Assembly (NCBI GenBank): GCA_947492745.1
Contig: CANLOE010000009.1
Span: 1 to 64,000 of the forward strand
DNA length: 64,000 nucleotides
DNA from: an uncultured Cyclobacteriaceae bacterium
Lineage (GTDB): Bacteria; Bacteroidota; Bacteroidia; Cytophagales; Cyclobacteriaceae
Direction: 5' to 3'
This document shows positions 1-8,618 of the stretch, one piece after another. The notes below the pieces were generated by a model, which saw only the letters and a program-made list of their open reading frames with translations, did not search any database and had not been told where the DNA came from. Both the position numbers and the translations under genes were made by a program. Every line of letters begins with the position of its first letter. The stretch's first letter is position 1.

Positions 1-72
1 TGCGGTTATCGCCTTGATTGAAACCAAAATGACCTGCGGAATCTTGTACGACATTTAAAACCCAAATTTGTA
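1..72 (-). mobile_element. R1 element, cut by the window edge
   Basis: This is the last 72 bases of an R1 hairpin element in reverse orientation. It matches the right part of the copy at 31444-31603 nearly base for base. It ends in AAACCCAAATTTGTA and is followed by TTA, the expected target triplet. Its left half lies outside the window. Confidence 0.8.
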
Positions 73-225
73 TTACAAGCTGCATTTCTTGCTGTTCACC
101 TTACCTCCTTGGAGCATAGTCTTTCGGTATCACGGCTTTTGGGTCCGTGGTCGGTAAAAAATGGAATACTGATTCAGCTCGGATTTAGCCCAAAAACCGT
201 GATAGAGCATCTATTGCGGCCATGA
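61..225 (+). pseudogene. Possible 3' fragment of a coding sequence
   Basis: An open frame runs from the end of the R1 element to a TGA at 223-225 and encodes about 50 residues of protein-like composition, ending FSPKTVIEHLLRP. There is no start codon: upstream, the frame continues into the R1 element and hits a stop at 19-21. It could be the tail of a gene cut by R1, or chance. I do not recognise the family. Confidence 0.2.
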
Positions 226-292
226 ATAGGAGACCATCAGTAGTACGGTGATGTGCCTACATGTAAGGGACTTCATAACGAGCGATAAGGAC

Positions 293-1177
293 TCATTGCT
301 CAAAAGGCTTGAAAAAACGCTTGTCAGCAGTGCCTATAGGGTCCGAGGAGGTAAGGTAATTGTTCCACTTTTCCTGAAATGCATTGGGCATCAACTTGTT
401 CAGTCCTCTTACAAAGATGCTCTGCTTCTTTTCAGTACTGGCGGCAGTATCTTTTTTCCAGCTGATGTGTTCGTAATCGCTCTGTTGTGGAGGTGTCGCA
501 AAGATAGGTTTCTCGCTCACTTTGCGCGCCATGATAAATAGGTAGGAAGGCTTGATATTGGCCAAAGTTACCCGCTGTTTGAGTTCTTTTGGGTCGATGA
601 GTTCAAAGTACTGACTATAGGTGTCGTCTTTGTGCTTTTTGTCGATATAGAACAGGGCAGTTACCATCTCAAAACCATTGTTTTCCGAGAAAATACGAAA
701 GTAGAGCTCAGGACTGAATTGATAAAAACCATGTCCCAGAAAATTGTTGGTCGGCGTGATGCCCAAGTAGTGTCCACTGACTTCCAATAGTTCCATACAG
801 TTCTTGATGGCTACCGGGAAATTAAAGATATGTTCCAAGGAGCCTCCATCGATAACGGTACTGTAGGAAGAGGTCAGTGCCTGGGGTATGGGTCGGTTCA
901 TATCGTGTACTTTCGATGCATTTTCATAATCGGAAGCGTCGAAAGAGTGGATTTCCTTGGCACCTAGGATTTCCAAAAAAGGTTCGGAGTAGCCCTTGCT
1001 TTTCGAAAGGATATCCTTGGCATCGATATGCCCATGGCCAAAATCTTTCAGGTTCTGCGCTAAAGGTTTTTCTCCCAAGTGCAGACCTTGTCGCCCTATC
1101 ATGGCTGTTTTCTGAAAATTTACACCAAGCTCTTTTGCTTTTAGCAAGAGCCTTGTTCCGTTCACGTCAAATCCCAT
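293..1177 (-). CDS. Methyltransferase-like protein of the polysaccharide locus
   Basis: A 294-residue protein without signal peptide or membrane segments. The central stretch IDGGSLEHIFNFP (about residues 109-121) followed by a predicted helix and LLEVSGHYLGITPTNN resembles the acidic loop and later strands of class I SAM-dependent methyltransferases found in LPS and capsule loci. The usual glycine-rich SAM loop near the N-terminus is not obvious, so binding of SAM is inferred. It lies on the minus strand beside a glycosyltransferase and opposite to the main locus. A role in modifying a sugar or lipid carrier fits the context but is not proven. Confidence 0.55.
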   Translation of the reverse strand: MGFDVNGTRLLLKAKELGVNFQKTAMIGRQGLHLGEKPLAQNLKDFGHGHIDAKDILSKSKGYSEPFLEILGAKEIHSFDASDYENASKVHDMNRPIPQALTSSYSTVIDGGSLEHIFNFPVAIKNCMELLEVSGHYLGITPTNNFLGHGFYQFSPELYFRIFSENNGFEMVTALFYIDKKHKDDTYSQYFELIDPKELKQRVTLANIKPSYLFIMARKVSEKPIFATPPQQSDYEHISWKKDTAASTEKKQSIFVRGLNKLMPNAFQEKWNNYLTSSDPIGTADKRFFKPFEQ

Positions 1178-1341
1178 AGGTATACTGATTTTGTGTTGAA
1201 GATAATCATTTTCTATAATACATCGATAAGACCTTTTGGCAAAAACGAAAAGTTATACCCAAATTAAATTGTTTTGGGACCTACTGAAACAATCAAGAAA
1301 ACACTGTTCTGCCTGGAACGGCCCAAATGACCGGTCAATAA

Positions 1342-1671
1342 ACCCAAAATGTCCATTAGAAAATCTATTCCGGACTTAACTGACTTCAAATCAGTAAATA
1401 AATACGTTTTTTGAATTCACCGTAGCGGTGCTACGCTGAATCCAAGAAAACGCACTGATTTATTGCCATTTAATACAAATTTGGGTTTTAAATGTCGTAT
1501 AAGATTGCGCGGGTCATTTTGGTTTCAATCAAGGCGATAACCGCAGGGGTAGCAGCGCTATCGCGAGGATTGTCAACGCAGAGTGAAGCAAAATGAACAG
1601 GAAGATAGGCGATATTTAAAAGCTAAGTTTGTATAAGTTCTCATGACGAAGTTCCAACGAACATTTTGGGA
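1342..1671 (+). mobile_element. R2 element nested in R5 and hosting R1
   Basis: It starts ACCCAAAATGTCC and ends CGAACATTTTGGGA, with TAA at 1339-1341 and TAA at 1672-1674. The undisturbed copy at 45461-45627 is 167 bp; this one is interrupted at its 3' part by R1. The centre carries the palindrome CGTAGCGGTGCTACG. Confidence 0.85.
1474..1633 (+). mobile_element. R1 element nested in R2
   Basis: A complete 160 bp copy. It begins TACAAATTTGGGTTTTAAA, ends AAAGCTAAGTTTGTA, and is flanked by TAA at 1471-1473 and 1634-1636. The sequence without it (GCCATT-TAA-GTTCTCATGACG) is almost the uninterrupted R2 sequence seen at 45587-45607, so this is an insertion with a 3-bp duplication. Near the centre is the palindromic core GTAGCAGCGCTATC. 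Confidence 0.92.
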
Positions 1672-1749
1672 TAAATGCAGGATTTGTCCAAGACTACGGA
1701 AATCAAATCTCCCATTTCATTTTTTGTTGAGTATAAATTAAGGAGAGTC

Positions 1750-2823
1750 CTATACAAAAAGCCCCCTGAAGTTTTTCCGGTTGGAAATCACGGAGTATTG
1801 CGCTATGATTTTCTTTCTTCCCGCCCTGCCCATGGCATCTCTTTTTTTCGGTGACAATATCAAGTCCCTTAGGTGCTCGAACCATTCCTCTTCGGTCTTG
1901 CAGATATAGCCGTTGTGACCGTGGTCTACGATATCCTTGTTGACTCCTATCGGTGACGCTACCGCAGGTATGCCCAGCGATAGATACTGTAGTGCCTTGA
2001 AGCCACACTTGCCTTGAGCCCATTGATCATCCGTAAGGGGCATGATGCCGATGTCCATCTGGTATAGGTCCGCTATCTCACTGTCCTTGCACCAAGGTTG
2101 GAAGCGGAGGGACCCGATGGCATTTAGCTTGGGGGCTTGATTGGAAATGACCAAAAACTCGTAACCTACTTCTTTCTCAAGTCTCTTGAGCACGGTATGG
2201 AGGCTTTCGAGGTAGGGCAGCGTAGAGTGGGTACCTGTCCAGCCTATGGTGACCTTATCCTTTTTTTCTTTATGGAAATGATGCGGGTTATGGAGGTGCT
2301 CGGTATCAACGGTGGTAGGGTTGATGATGACCTGGCCATTGTACTGCCGGGCATAGGCTGCCAAGTAAGCATTGCCACAACTGACCTTATGGCTCCACTT
2401 GCAGATGAGAGCTACTTTCCCATGGAACTTCAGTCGGGCCGAGAGCCGATTGGACGCAGAGGTATTGGGTAGCCATATGGCATCGTCAAAATCATAAATA
2501 ATCTTTTTCTTCAGTACCTTAGCAATGAACCACTCCACAAAAGGGGGCCCCAGAGGGCTGGCCTCGCGATGGATGAAAACATAATCATACTCCGAAACGG
2601 AAGGCAGTAACAGGAGGCGCTTGATAAAACCTGCCACGATACCAAAAAACTTTTGCCATAGATTCCCATGATGGTACAGTATGTCCCAGGTCTTTTCGGA
2701 GAGAAACGGCCGCACATGCTTGACTATACCTTCTCTATCCAGAATTTCAAAATACTGCTCGAACCGAAAACGTTGAGAGGGGGCCTTGCCTTCCGGATAG
2801 GGAGTTAAAAAAAGTATTTTCAT
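1750..2823 (-). CDS. Glycosyltransferase, GT4-like
   Basis: A 357-residue cytoplasmic glycosyltransferase with the GT-B two-domain layout. The N-terminus is a Rossmann strand (MKILFLTPYP). The C-terminal nucleotide-sugar domain includes GWTGTHSTLPYL (about residues 194-205) and the conserved block FKALQYLSLGIPAVASPIG near residue 275. It should add a hexose or similar sugar to a lipid-linked glycan; donor and acceptor cannot be read. It points away from the flippase and follows the methyltransferase-like gene in transcription order after a 0.57-kb gap filled by nested elements. The stop codon lies only 17 bases from the R5 end. Confidence 0.8.
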   Translation of the reverse strand: MKILFLTPYPEGKAPSQRFRFEQYFEILDREGIVKHVRPFLSEKTWDILYHHGNLWQKFFGIVAGFIKRLLLLPSVSEYDYVFIHREASPLGPPFVEWFIAKVLKKKIIYDFDDAIWLPNTSASNRLSARLKFHGKVALICKWSHKVSCGNAYLAAYARQYNGQVIINPTTVDTEHLHNPHHFHKEKKDKVTIGWTGTHSTLPYLESLHTVLKRLEKEVGYEFLVISNQAPKLNAIGSLRFQPWCKDSEIADLYQMDIGIMPLTDDQWAQGKCGFKALQYLSLGIPAVASPIGVNKDIVDHGHNGYICKTEEEWFEHLRDLILSPKKRDAMGRAGRKKIIAQYSVISNRKNFRGLFV

Positions 2824-3209
2824 ATATTTGGCTTTGGTACCGATGGACTGACGAGACCATTACTGAAATACTGAGTTGATTTTGCCCCACCGGACTTAAA
2901 GATAAGGACTATTTCAAAAATAGTAAGTAGAAACAAAGCAGGCAATGCGGAGATAGAGTCCGGTATCGCTACAGTGTCTGCACTGCTATCGGGAAGTTAG
3001 ATACTCCTTTAGGTCTGTTGGGATGAACAGGTGCATTGTTTTTTAGCAAGGAAAAAATGGAGGTAAAAAGGCCGGCTCAAGGCGAAAACGAATTGTGGGG
3101 CAATCAAAGAACATATGGGCCGCTTATCCGGACTATGAAATGCACAATACCCACTATAAGTTCAATAAGCGGGACATCTGTTGATCAACTATTAAAATCA
3201 ATGGCATAA

Positions 3210-3635
3210 GAGCATGTTTAAAAATGATGGGCATATATTTAATTCATTTCTCCATATATAATTTTGCGTTACTCTTAAAAACCGGATATCATCTACTTTA
3301 GGTTGGTTTGGTGGTCAGGCCAAGCCTATCAAGATAGGTCAGCTTCTTCATTTTTGGCCTGACCCAAAAACGAAGCAAAAAAGTCAGGACTGTGAACAAA
3401 TAGGCTAAAAATCAATCCATTCCGCTAAAATCCACCAAACTCCCTACGGTCAAACAGGGTGGATTTCTTTACGCTACATTTCTTGATTTTTTTAACGCCA
3501 TTTGTTCAAGGTCAAACATATTGATTATTAGTTAAATCTATTATTGTATTAAAGTAATTTATGTCCACATTATTAAGTATATATTATCTATTTATTTAGA
3601 TGATAATTATTGAAAATTTGTTTTTGAACAAGCTC
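3210..3635. mobile_element. R7 MITE-like element, 426 bp
   Basis: Imperfect terminal inverted repeats GAGCATGTTTAAAAA and TTTTTGAACAAGCTC (13 of 15 match) are flanked by TAA at 3207-3209 and 3636-3638. Inside is a strong stem, GGTCAGGCCAA at 3311 pairing with TTGGCCTGACC near 3364. There is no open reading frame. It occupies most of the gap before the flippase and could carry or disrupt its promoter. Confidence 0.65.
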
Positions 3636-3664
3636 TAAGTAAGTATGTAAGTCAGTTGTTTTTT

Positions 3665-4975
3665 ATGTCACTTAAAAAAAATATTTTTCTCACATTTTTG
3701 ACACAGGTTCCTACGCTGTTTTTTGGAATCATCGTGGGCATCTTTACGACAAGGGTACTGGGGCCGGAAGGGAAAGGGGCCTACGCTATTTTTCAGAGCG
3801 ACTTGGCCCTGTTCGTATTGTTTCTAGGCTTCAATATTAATTTTGGGATAGCTTATTTTGTATCGAACAAGAAGATGTCCTTATCGAAAATGATGGGATT
3901 AGCGATGTTGCTGGCCTTGTCGGGGCTGCTCCTATTGACCCTGTTCATAGTTGTCGATACTTGGGTCTGTAAGGAAGAAAGTCTGATTTTCCCTAAAGGT
4001 TATGGGACACTGTTTTATCATGTCTTTCTTTTGTTGGGCTTCGTACTGACACTGTGCAATACTGTTTTTTCGGCTGCCTTCAGAGCATTGAGGGACTTCA
4101 AGACCATTAACTTCATCGCTTTGCTCAATGCGGTATTCAATTTTACGGTGTTTCTTGGCCTCTTCATTTATGCCCGGTTCTATCCCGATAAAGTGGGCTT
4201 GCTCTGGGTCTTGTCCCTCAGCCTTGCTGTATTGTTGTTCAACACCCTGTTGTGGTTGTATCACTATATCCGGAAGGTAGGTGTTCTTCCCGTTTTTTCG
4301 CTTGGATTCAAAGAATTCAGACTTGTTTTCAACTTTATCGCGATAGCCTATTTGTCCCAGCTTATCAATCTGCTGAACTATAGGATGGATTTTTGGGTGT
4401 TGGAGTATTATCATGGTGCTGCGGCACTGGGCCTGTATGCACTTGCGGTCAATATCGCCCAAATGATGGGGATGGTGACTACTTCCATTACGCAAGTATT
4501 GCAGCCGACGCTGAACAGCCCTGATGAGCAGGACAAAGAAGCCAAGTTCATCCTATATTCCAGGCTGCATTTTACCACCTTGGTACTGGTTGCCCTGGCC
4601 ATTTACCTGCTATCACCCTGGGTGGTGCCATTGGTATACGGAGTTCGGTTTGCAGATTCTTCCCTATACTTGAGGATATTGGTTTTTGGAGTTCTGTTCT
4701 CTTCTACCTCACAGCTCATGGGGATTGCCCTGGTCAATGCCGGTAAAGTCAAATATAACCTGATAGCCACGGTTATCGGCTTTTCACTGACCTTGGTATT
4801 GGACTTCTGGCTGATACCCGTTTATGGTGCTACCGGCGCCGGCATTGCCTCAAGTATTGTCTATTTGGTTATTTTTATTGCGGTATTTTACTTTATTTTA
4901 TTTCGATTAAAGATGCCCAAAAGCAATTATTTCATTATAATGCCCCGCGATATCAGAAAATTGTTAAAATTTTAA
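3665..4975 (+). CDS. Polysaccharide flippase, Wzx/PST family
   Basis: A 436-residue integral membrane protein with about 12 to 14 hydrophobic segments. The N-terminus, with TRVLGPEGKGAYAIFQ (about residues 29-44), is the signature of the oligosaccharide flippase branch of the MVF/PST superfamily. It would move undecaprenyl-linked repeat units across the inner membrane for the surface glycan made by the neighbouring glycosyltransferases. ATG at 3665 is preferred to the in-frame TTG at 3656, because the protein then begins MSLKKN, directly before the first membrane segment. It is followed after 4 bases by a methyltransferase, so the two are likely co-transcribed. Confidence 0.88.
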   Translation: MSLKKNIFLTFLTQVPTLFFGIIVGIFTTRVLGPEGKGAYAIFQSDLALFVLFLGFNINFGIAYFVSNKKMSLSKMMGLAMLLALSGLLLLTLFIVVDTWVCKEESLIFPKGYGTLFYHVFLLLGFVLTLCNTVFSAAFRALRDFKTINFIALLNAVFNFTVFLGLFIYARFYPDKVGLLWVLSLSLAVLLFNTLLWLYHYIRKVGVLPVFSLGFKEFRLVFNFIAIAYLSQLINLLNYRMDFWVLEYYHGAAALGLYALAVNIAQMMGMVTTSITQVLQPTLNSPDEQDKEAKFILYSRLHFTTLVLVALAIYLLSPWVVPLVYGVRFADSSLYLRILVFGVLFSSTSQLMGIALVNAGKVKYNLIATVIGFSLTLVLDFWLIPVYGATGAGIASSIVYLVIFIAVFYFILFRLKMPKSNYFIIMPRDIRKLLKF

Positions 4976-4979
4976 AGCT

Positions 4980-5687
4980 ATGGATGCCGAGGAAGTAAAA
5001 AGCTATTATGATAAATATACCACTAGGCAGGTACATGTTGGCGTCAATGACAGGCACCGTTCTATTCTGGAAAAATCGGTATACAACGGAATGTTGGCCA
5101 CGGACCGGGTTCTGGAAATCGGCTGTGGAGTAGGTACCTATACCTCTCTACTGATGGAGTATGTTACCGAAGGGGAAGTGCTGGCCGTAGACCTGAGCCC
5201 GAAGAGCGTGGCCATAGCTCAGCAGAACTTGGGACAATACAAAAACCTGAGTATCAAAGCCTGTGATATCATCTCCGAGGAAATCAAGGGAAGCTTTGAT
5301 ACCATCGTACTTCCCGATGTGATAGAGCACATACCCCTAGAACTCCACCACTCACTTTTCGGAAAACTGAGCCAACTGCTGGAGGACCAAGGGAACCTGT
5401 TCGTGCATATCCCCGACCCTTACTACCTACAGTGGTGCCATGAGCACAAACCGGAGATACTACAGATCATCGACCAGCCGATATACACGGATGAACTGAT
5501 TGCCAATGCATACCCTCATAACCTATATCTCCATCGTTTGGAAACCTATGACATCTGGGTAGAGCAGGGGGAGTATCAATTTATCGTACTCAAGAAGAAC
5601 GTAAAGAAGGATTACAAAAAGATTGACAGGAAGGTCTCTTTTAACGACAAGGTAAAGTTCAAACTAAAAAAGATACTGGGACAATAG
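4980..5687 (+). CDS. Class I SAM-dependent methyltransferase
   Basis: A 235-residue soluble protein. Motif I is VLEIGCGVG at residues 44-52, the acidic residue after strand 2 is in AVDLSP (about 69-74), and the post-I motif includes VLPDVIEHIP (about 110-119). This is the common methyltransferase-11/23-like fold. It starts 4 bases after the flippase stop, which suggests translational coupling and a role in methylating or capping the same glycan. The substrate cannot be told from sequence. Downstream is a block of nested mobile elements, so the transcription unit probably ends here. Confidence 0.82.
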   Translation: MDAEEVKSYYDKYTTRQVHVGVNDRHRSILEKSVYNGMLATDRVLEIGCGVGTYTSLLMEYVTEGEVLAVDLSPKSVAIAQQNLGQYKNLSIKACDIISEEIKGSFDTIVLPDVIEHIPLELHHSLFGKLSQLLEDQGNLFVHIPDPYYLQWCHEHKPEILQIIDQPIYTDELIANAYPHNLYLHRLETYDIWVEQGEYQFIVLKKNVKKDYKKIDRKVSFNDKVKFKLKKILGQ

Positions 5688-5751
5688 CTGGTTGCGAAGG
5701 CAACAATAACCTTTCAGTAGGCGAAATAGCAGTACTTTGCAGCTCGGTCTA

Positions 5752-6084
5752 TACTCAAGAAAAAATGAAATGGGAAGCCTTATCGGAAATGGCCCAGGAG
5801 AAAATCCCGTATAATGTTGAACCCGGATCATGCACTGAAAAATCTACTGCGGATCTAAATAGCTGCAAACCGGTCGTTGCACTACGTTTATTGGATTCAC
5901 CATAGCGGTGCTATGCCAAATCCAATAAAAATCCCTGATTTATGGATATGTAAACCCTCGTTACGAAGTTCCCATGCATGATCCGGGTTGAACCGTCACC
6001 GGTAGACTTGTCATTAGGGTCAGTAGAAAATAGTGGCACTTAAGTCAATGAATCATCTTGTCCCAAACCGATTGCGTTCAGGTA
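5752..6084 (+). mobile_element. R5 element hosting an R3 element
   Basis: It runs from TACTCAAGAAAAAATG to TTGCGTTCAGGTA and is flanked by TA on both sides. It is the same composite as the inverted copy at 40223-40551, with R3 at the same internal position. The R5 part alone is about 162 bp. Confidence 0.82.
5821..5988 (+). mobile_element. R3 element, 168 bp, nested in R5
   Basis: The ends ACCCGGATCATGCA and ATGCATGATCCGGGT are an almost perfect inverted repeat, flanked by TGA at 5818-5820 and 5989-5991. The core is CACCATAGCGGTGCTATG. The length equals that of the copies at 27885 and 40319. Confidence 0.88.
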
Positions 6085-6186
6085 TAACTGGAAGTGGATG
6101 AAAATCCGCTACCCTTTATGAGGTTCTTTGGCACTGTTGAAGCGGAAGGTCTGACCATACCGGTTTTGCACGCCGATACAGAGCAA

Positions 6187-6337
6187 TACAAGTAGAGCTC
6201 TCAAGTTTCTCCTATAGTGTTGCTCATTTCGCACCATGCTGCGTCGGCAGATCTTATGATAGTGCTGCTATTAAGCGATTTGGAATAGAATAAAATGATC
6301 TACGAATCTTATACGGCATTCAAAATCTAAATTTGTA
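6187..6337 (-). mobile_element. Old, diverged R1 element
   Basis: Begins TACAAGTAGAGCTCTC and ends CTAAATTTGTA, with the arm sequence ATCTTATACGGCATTCAAAA that matches R1 (CTTATACGACATTTAAAA). The middle keeps TGATAGTGCTGCTATTA instead of the usual core. Many substitutions show that this copy is older than the near-identical ones. Confidence 0.6.
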
Positions 6338-6401
6338 CAAGAGCTACGGCTTTTTTAGGATGGACAAGCAATAGTGCAGTATTACTCTACATATTTTTAC
6401 C

Positions 6402-7622
6402 ATGAACAAAAAAACGCTGGTTTTGTGCACGAATGCCTTTCCTTATGGAAAGAAGAATGAGACTTATCTGGAGACCGAAATACATCACCTGTGTCGGGCT
6501 TTTGCCAAGGTGTACATTTTGCCTTCAAAAAAAATGAATACCCAACGAGTTCTTCCGGAAAATGCTCAGGTGGTGGATGGGCTGCCTCCAATAACTGTCC
6601 GGAACAAATGGCGGTCCTTGATGAGGTACAGTTTGCCCGTATTGTCTATTTATGGTTTCAGCCTGTTCCGGAAAGGGAACTTCTATACCTATTTGCGACA
6701 TAGTAAAATGTACGTGGACCTGACCCTTCAGGCCTTACAGCGTAGAGAATACCTCAAAAAGTGGATTGAGGAAGAAAATTTGTCCGATGCCCTGTTTTAC
6801 GACTATTGGTTTGAAAACGCTACTCTGGCACTGGCAATTTTGAAGAAACAAGGTCATCTCCAGACGGTGGTTTCCCGGGTACATAATTTTGATTTGTACG
6901 ATATCCGATGGGGTTCGGCCAAGGTCCCGTTCAGGGAGTACAAAGCAAAGTACCTGAAGAGGATATTTCCCATCAGCGAGCATGGACTGCAATATCTATT
7001 GGAGAAAATCCCCTTTGCCTCAGAAAAGGTCGAATTGAGCTATCTCGGAGTGAAAAAGGCTCCCGCCGACCTTGCCCAGAGGGTGGAAAAGCTGGAAGTG
7101 CCCCTGCTGGTATCCTGTTCCAGTATTATTGATATCAAGCGGGTAGAGAGGATACCGGAGGTACTGAAACACATTCCTTTTCCCTTGAAATGGGTGCATT
7201 TTGGGAGTGGTCCCATGGAAGCTGAGGTCAGGGAGGCTGTTAAAAAAATACCTTCGCACATCACCTATGAACTCAAGGGACAGGCGAGCAATGAGGAGGT
7301 GTTGGCTTATTATCGGACGTATCACGTGGACCTATTTGTATCATTGAGCACCCGGGAAGGACTGCCGGTGTCCATGATGGAGGCCATCAGTTATGGTATT
7401 CCCATACTGGCCTGTGGTGTCTACGGTATCCCCGAAATTGTGACCGAGACGACCGGTTCATTGGTCGGTACCGATGAACCTTCCGAAAAGATAGCCGAAA
7501 AAATCATACAATTGCTCAATAAGCCTCTGAACAGGTCGATCGTTCAGGATTTTTTTCATGCACGGTTTGAAGAGAACAGGAATTATAAAAAACTGATCGA
7601 TCAGTTAAAACCCTTATCGTGA
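6402..7622 (+). CDS. Glycosyltransferase, GT4 family
   Basis: A 406-residue GT-B glycosyltransferase. The C-terminal domain has VSCSSIIDIKRVERIPEVL (about residues 236-254), HFGSGPMEAEV, and the donor-binding block LSTREGLPVSMMEAISYGIP (about 312-331), with the E-x7-E spacing of GT4 enzymes. It transfers a nucleotide-activated sugar onto the growing glycan in the cytoplasm. ATG at 6402 is preceded by TATTTTTA, a possible -7 box very close to the start. This gene opens a run of same-strand genes up to 16844, so it may head the main biosynthetic operon. Confidence 0.85.
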   Translation: MNKKTLVLCTNAFPYGKKNETYLETEIHHLCRAFAKVYILPSKKMNTQRVLPENAQVVDGLPPITVRNKWRSLMRYSLPVLSIYGFSLFRKGNFYTYLRHSKMYVDLTLQALQRREYLKKWIEEENLSDALFYDYWFENATLALAILKKQGHLQTVVSRVHNFDLYDIRWGSAKVPFREYKAKYLKRIFPISEHGLQYLLEKIPFASEKVELSYLGVKKAPADLAQRVEKLEVPLLVSCSSIIDIKRVERIPEVLKHIPFPLKWVHFGSGPMEAEVREAVKKIPSHITYELKGQASNEEVLAYYRTYHVDLFVSLSTREGLPVSMMEAISYGIPILACGVYGIPEIVTETTGSLVGTDEPSEKIAEKIIQLLNKPLNRSIVQDFFHARFEENRNYKKLIDQLKPLS

Positions 7623-7672
7623 GTCACTACTTCCACTACTTACTTTTGATGGAGACCCAATCCTTATAGACC

Positions 7673-8584
7673 ATGAACATTGCCTACATTATTCTGGCCC
7701 ACAAGTATCCCCGACACCTAGGGCGGTTGGTCGAGAAACTGACCTACAAACAGAACCATTTTTTCATCCATATCGATGCCAGAGCGAAAATGGAGGACTA
7801 TACCGCTGTTCTACCATTTGACGAAAAAATCCATTATGTTCAGAAAAGGGAAAAAGCCGTGTGGGGAAGCTTCCGCCTCGTGCAGGCCACATTGAATGCC
7901 CTTGAGGAAGTGAACCGTCTCCCAGTGGACTTCGATTTTGTCTGCTTGTTGAGCGGACAGGACTACCCCGTGAAGAGCAACGCGTTCATAGAAGCGTTTT
8001 TCAGTGCCCGTGCAGGGGATAACTTCATGACTTACCGTACCCTGCCCAGTGAGGGCCTGAATTATGGTGGTATGCACCGTATTGAAAGCTATACTTTTAC
8101 ACTTCGGGGAAGGAGCGAAACCTACCTGCCCAGTAGCTATGCCCATAGCCTCAACCGAAAGGGAAAATCACTGAACTTTCTATTGGGCCTATATTGTGCC
8201 TTTAAGAAGAAAAGAGCTTTTCCGAAAGGTATGGTCCCTTATTATGGTTCCCAATGGTGGTGTTTGAATAAAGAGGCCGTAGATTATATATTGCTTTTTT
8301 TAGAGCAAAACAGAGACTATATTGCATACCATAGGCATACATTGATACCGGACGAGATTTTTTTCCAATCGATATTGATAAATGCAAAAGGTCCCATGGA
8401 AAAACTCCCTGTTAACGATAACCTGCGCTTTATGGTATGGGAGGAATCAGCAAACGGCCCCAACGTACTCCAAGGAAGCGACCTGAAGCCGATACTGAGG
8501 TCAGGAGCTCTTTTTGCAAGGAAATTTAACGAGCAGGAGAGTAGGGAGCTGCTGGAGGCACTGGACCGAGAAATTATGAAGTAA
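7673..8584 (+). CDS. Core-2/I-branching-like glycosyltransferase (GT14)
   Basis: A 303-residue protein with the hallmarks of bacterial GT14 enzymes: MNIAYIILAHKYPRHLGRLV at the start, FFIHIDARA (about 30-38), and CLLSGQDYPVKS (about 99-110). The family includes beta-1,6-N-acetylglucosaminyltransferases and xylosyltransferases that create branches. Here it probably adds a branching sugar to the surface glycan. It is 50 bases downstream of the GT4 gene and 34 bases before a methyltransferase, all on the same strand. Confidence 0.85.
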   Translation: MNIAYIILAHKYPRHLGRLVEKLTYKQNHFFIHIDARAKMEDYTAVLPFDEKIHYVQKREKAVWGSFRLVQATLNALEEVNRLPVDFDFVCLLSGQDYPVKSNAFIEAFFSARAGDNFMTYRTLPSEGLNYGGMHRIESYTFTLRGRSETYLPSSYAHSLNRKGKSLNFLLGLYCAFKKKRAFPKGMVPYYGSQWWCLNKEAVDYILLFLEQNRDYIAYHRHTLIPDEIFFQSILINAKGPMEKLPVNDNLRFMVWEESANGPNVLQGSDLKPILRSGALFARKFNEQESRELLEALDREIMK

Positions 8585-8618
8585 AGAAGCTTAGCTATAA
8601 GTCTATAATCCGTACCGA

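Larger units (their letters stand above)
1256..1733. mobile_element. R5 element, outermost layer of a three-layer nest
   Basis: The ends are TACCCAAATTAAATTG on the left and CATTTTTTGTTGAGTA on the right, and both are flanked by TA. The right arm matches the end of the R5 copy at 5752-6084 (CCCATTTCATTTTTT). Without the inserted R2 and R1 the element would be about 145 bp, close to the 153 and 162 bp of the undisturbed copies at 28411 and 39723. Confidence 0.75.

Noticed and set aside
248-541. Plus-strand frame of 97 codons at the left edge
   Set aside because: Antisense to the methyltransferase-like gene at 293-1177, which has the better protein signature.
1342-1671. CRISPR-like arrangement of repeats
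   Set aside because: Repeats are dispersed singly, 150-430 bp long and nested; there are no short identical repeats with regular unique spacers and no cas genes.
1703-2023. Minus-strand frame overlapping the glycosyltransferase end
   Set aside because: Shadow of the glycosyltransferase in another frame, starting and ending in the R5 element.
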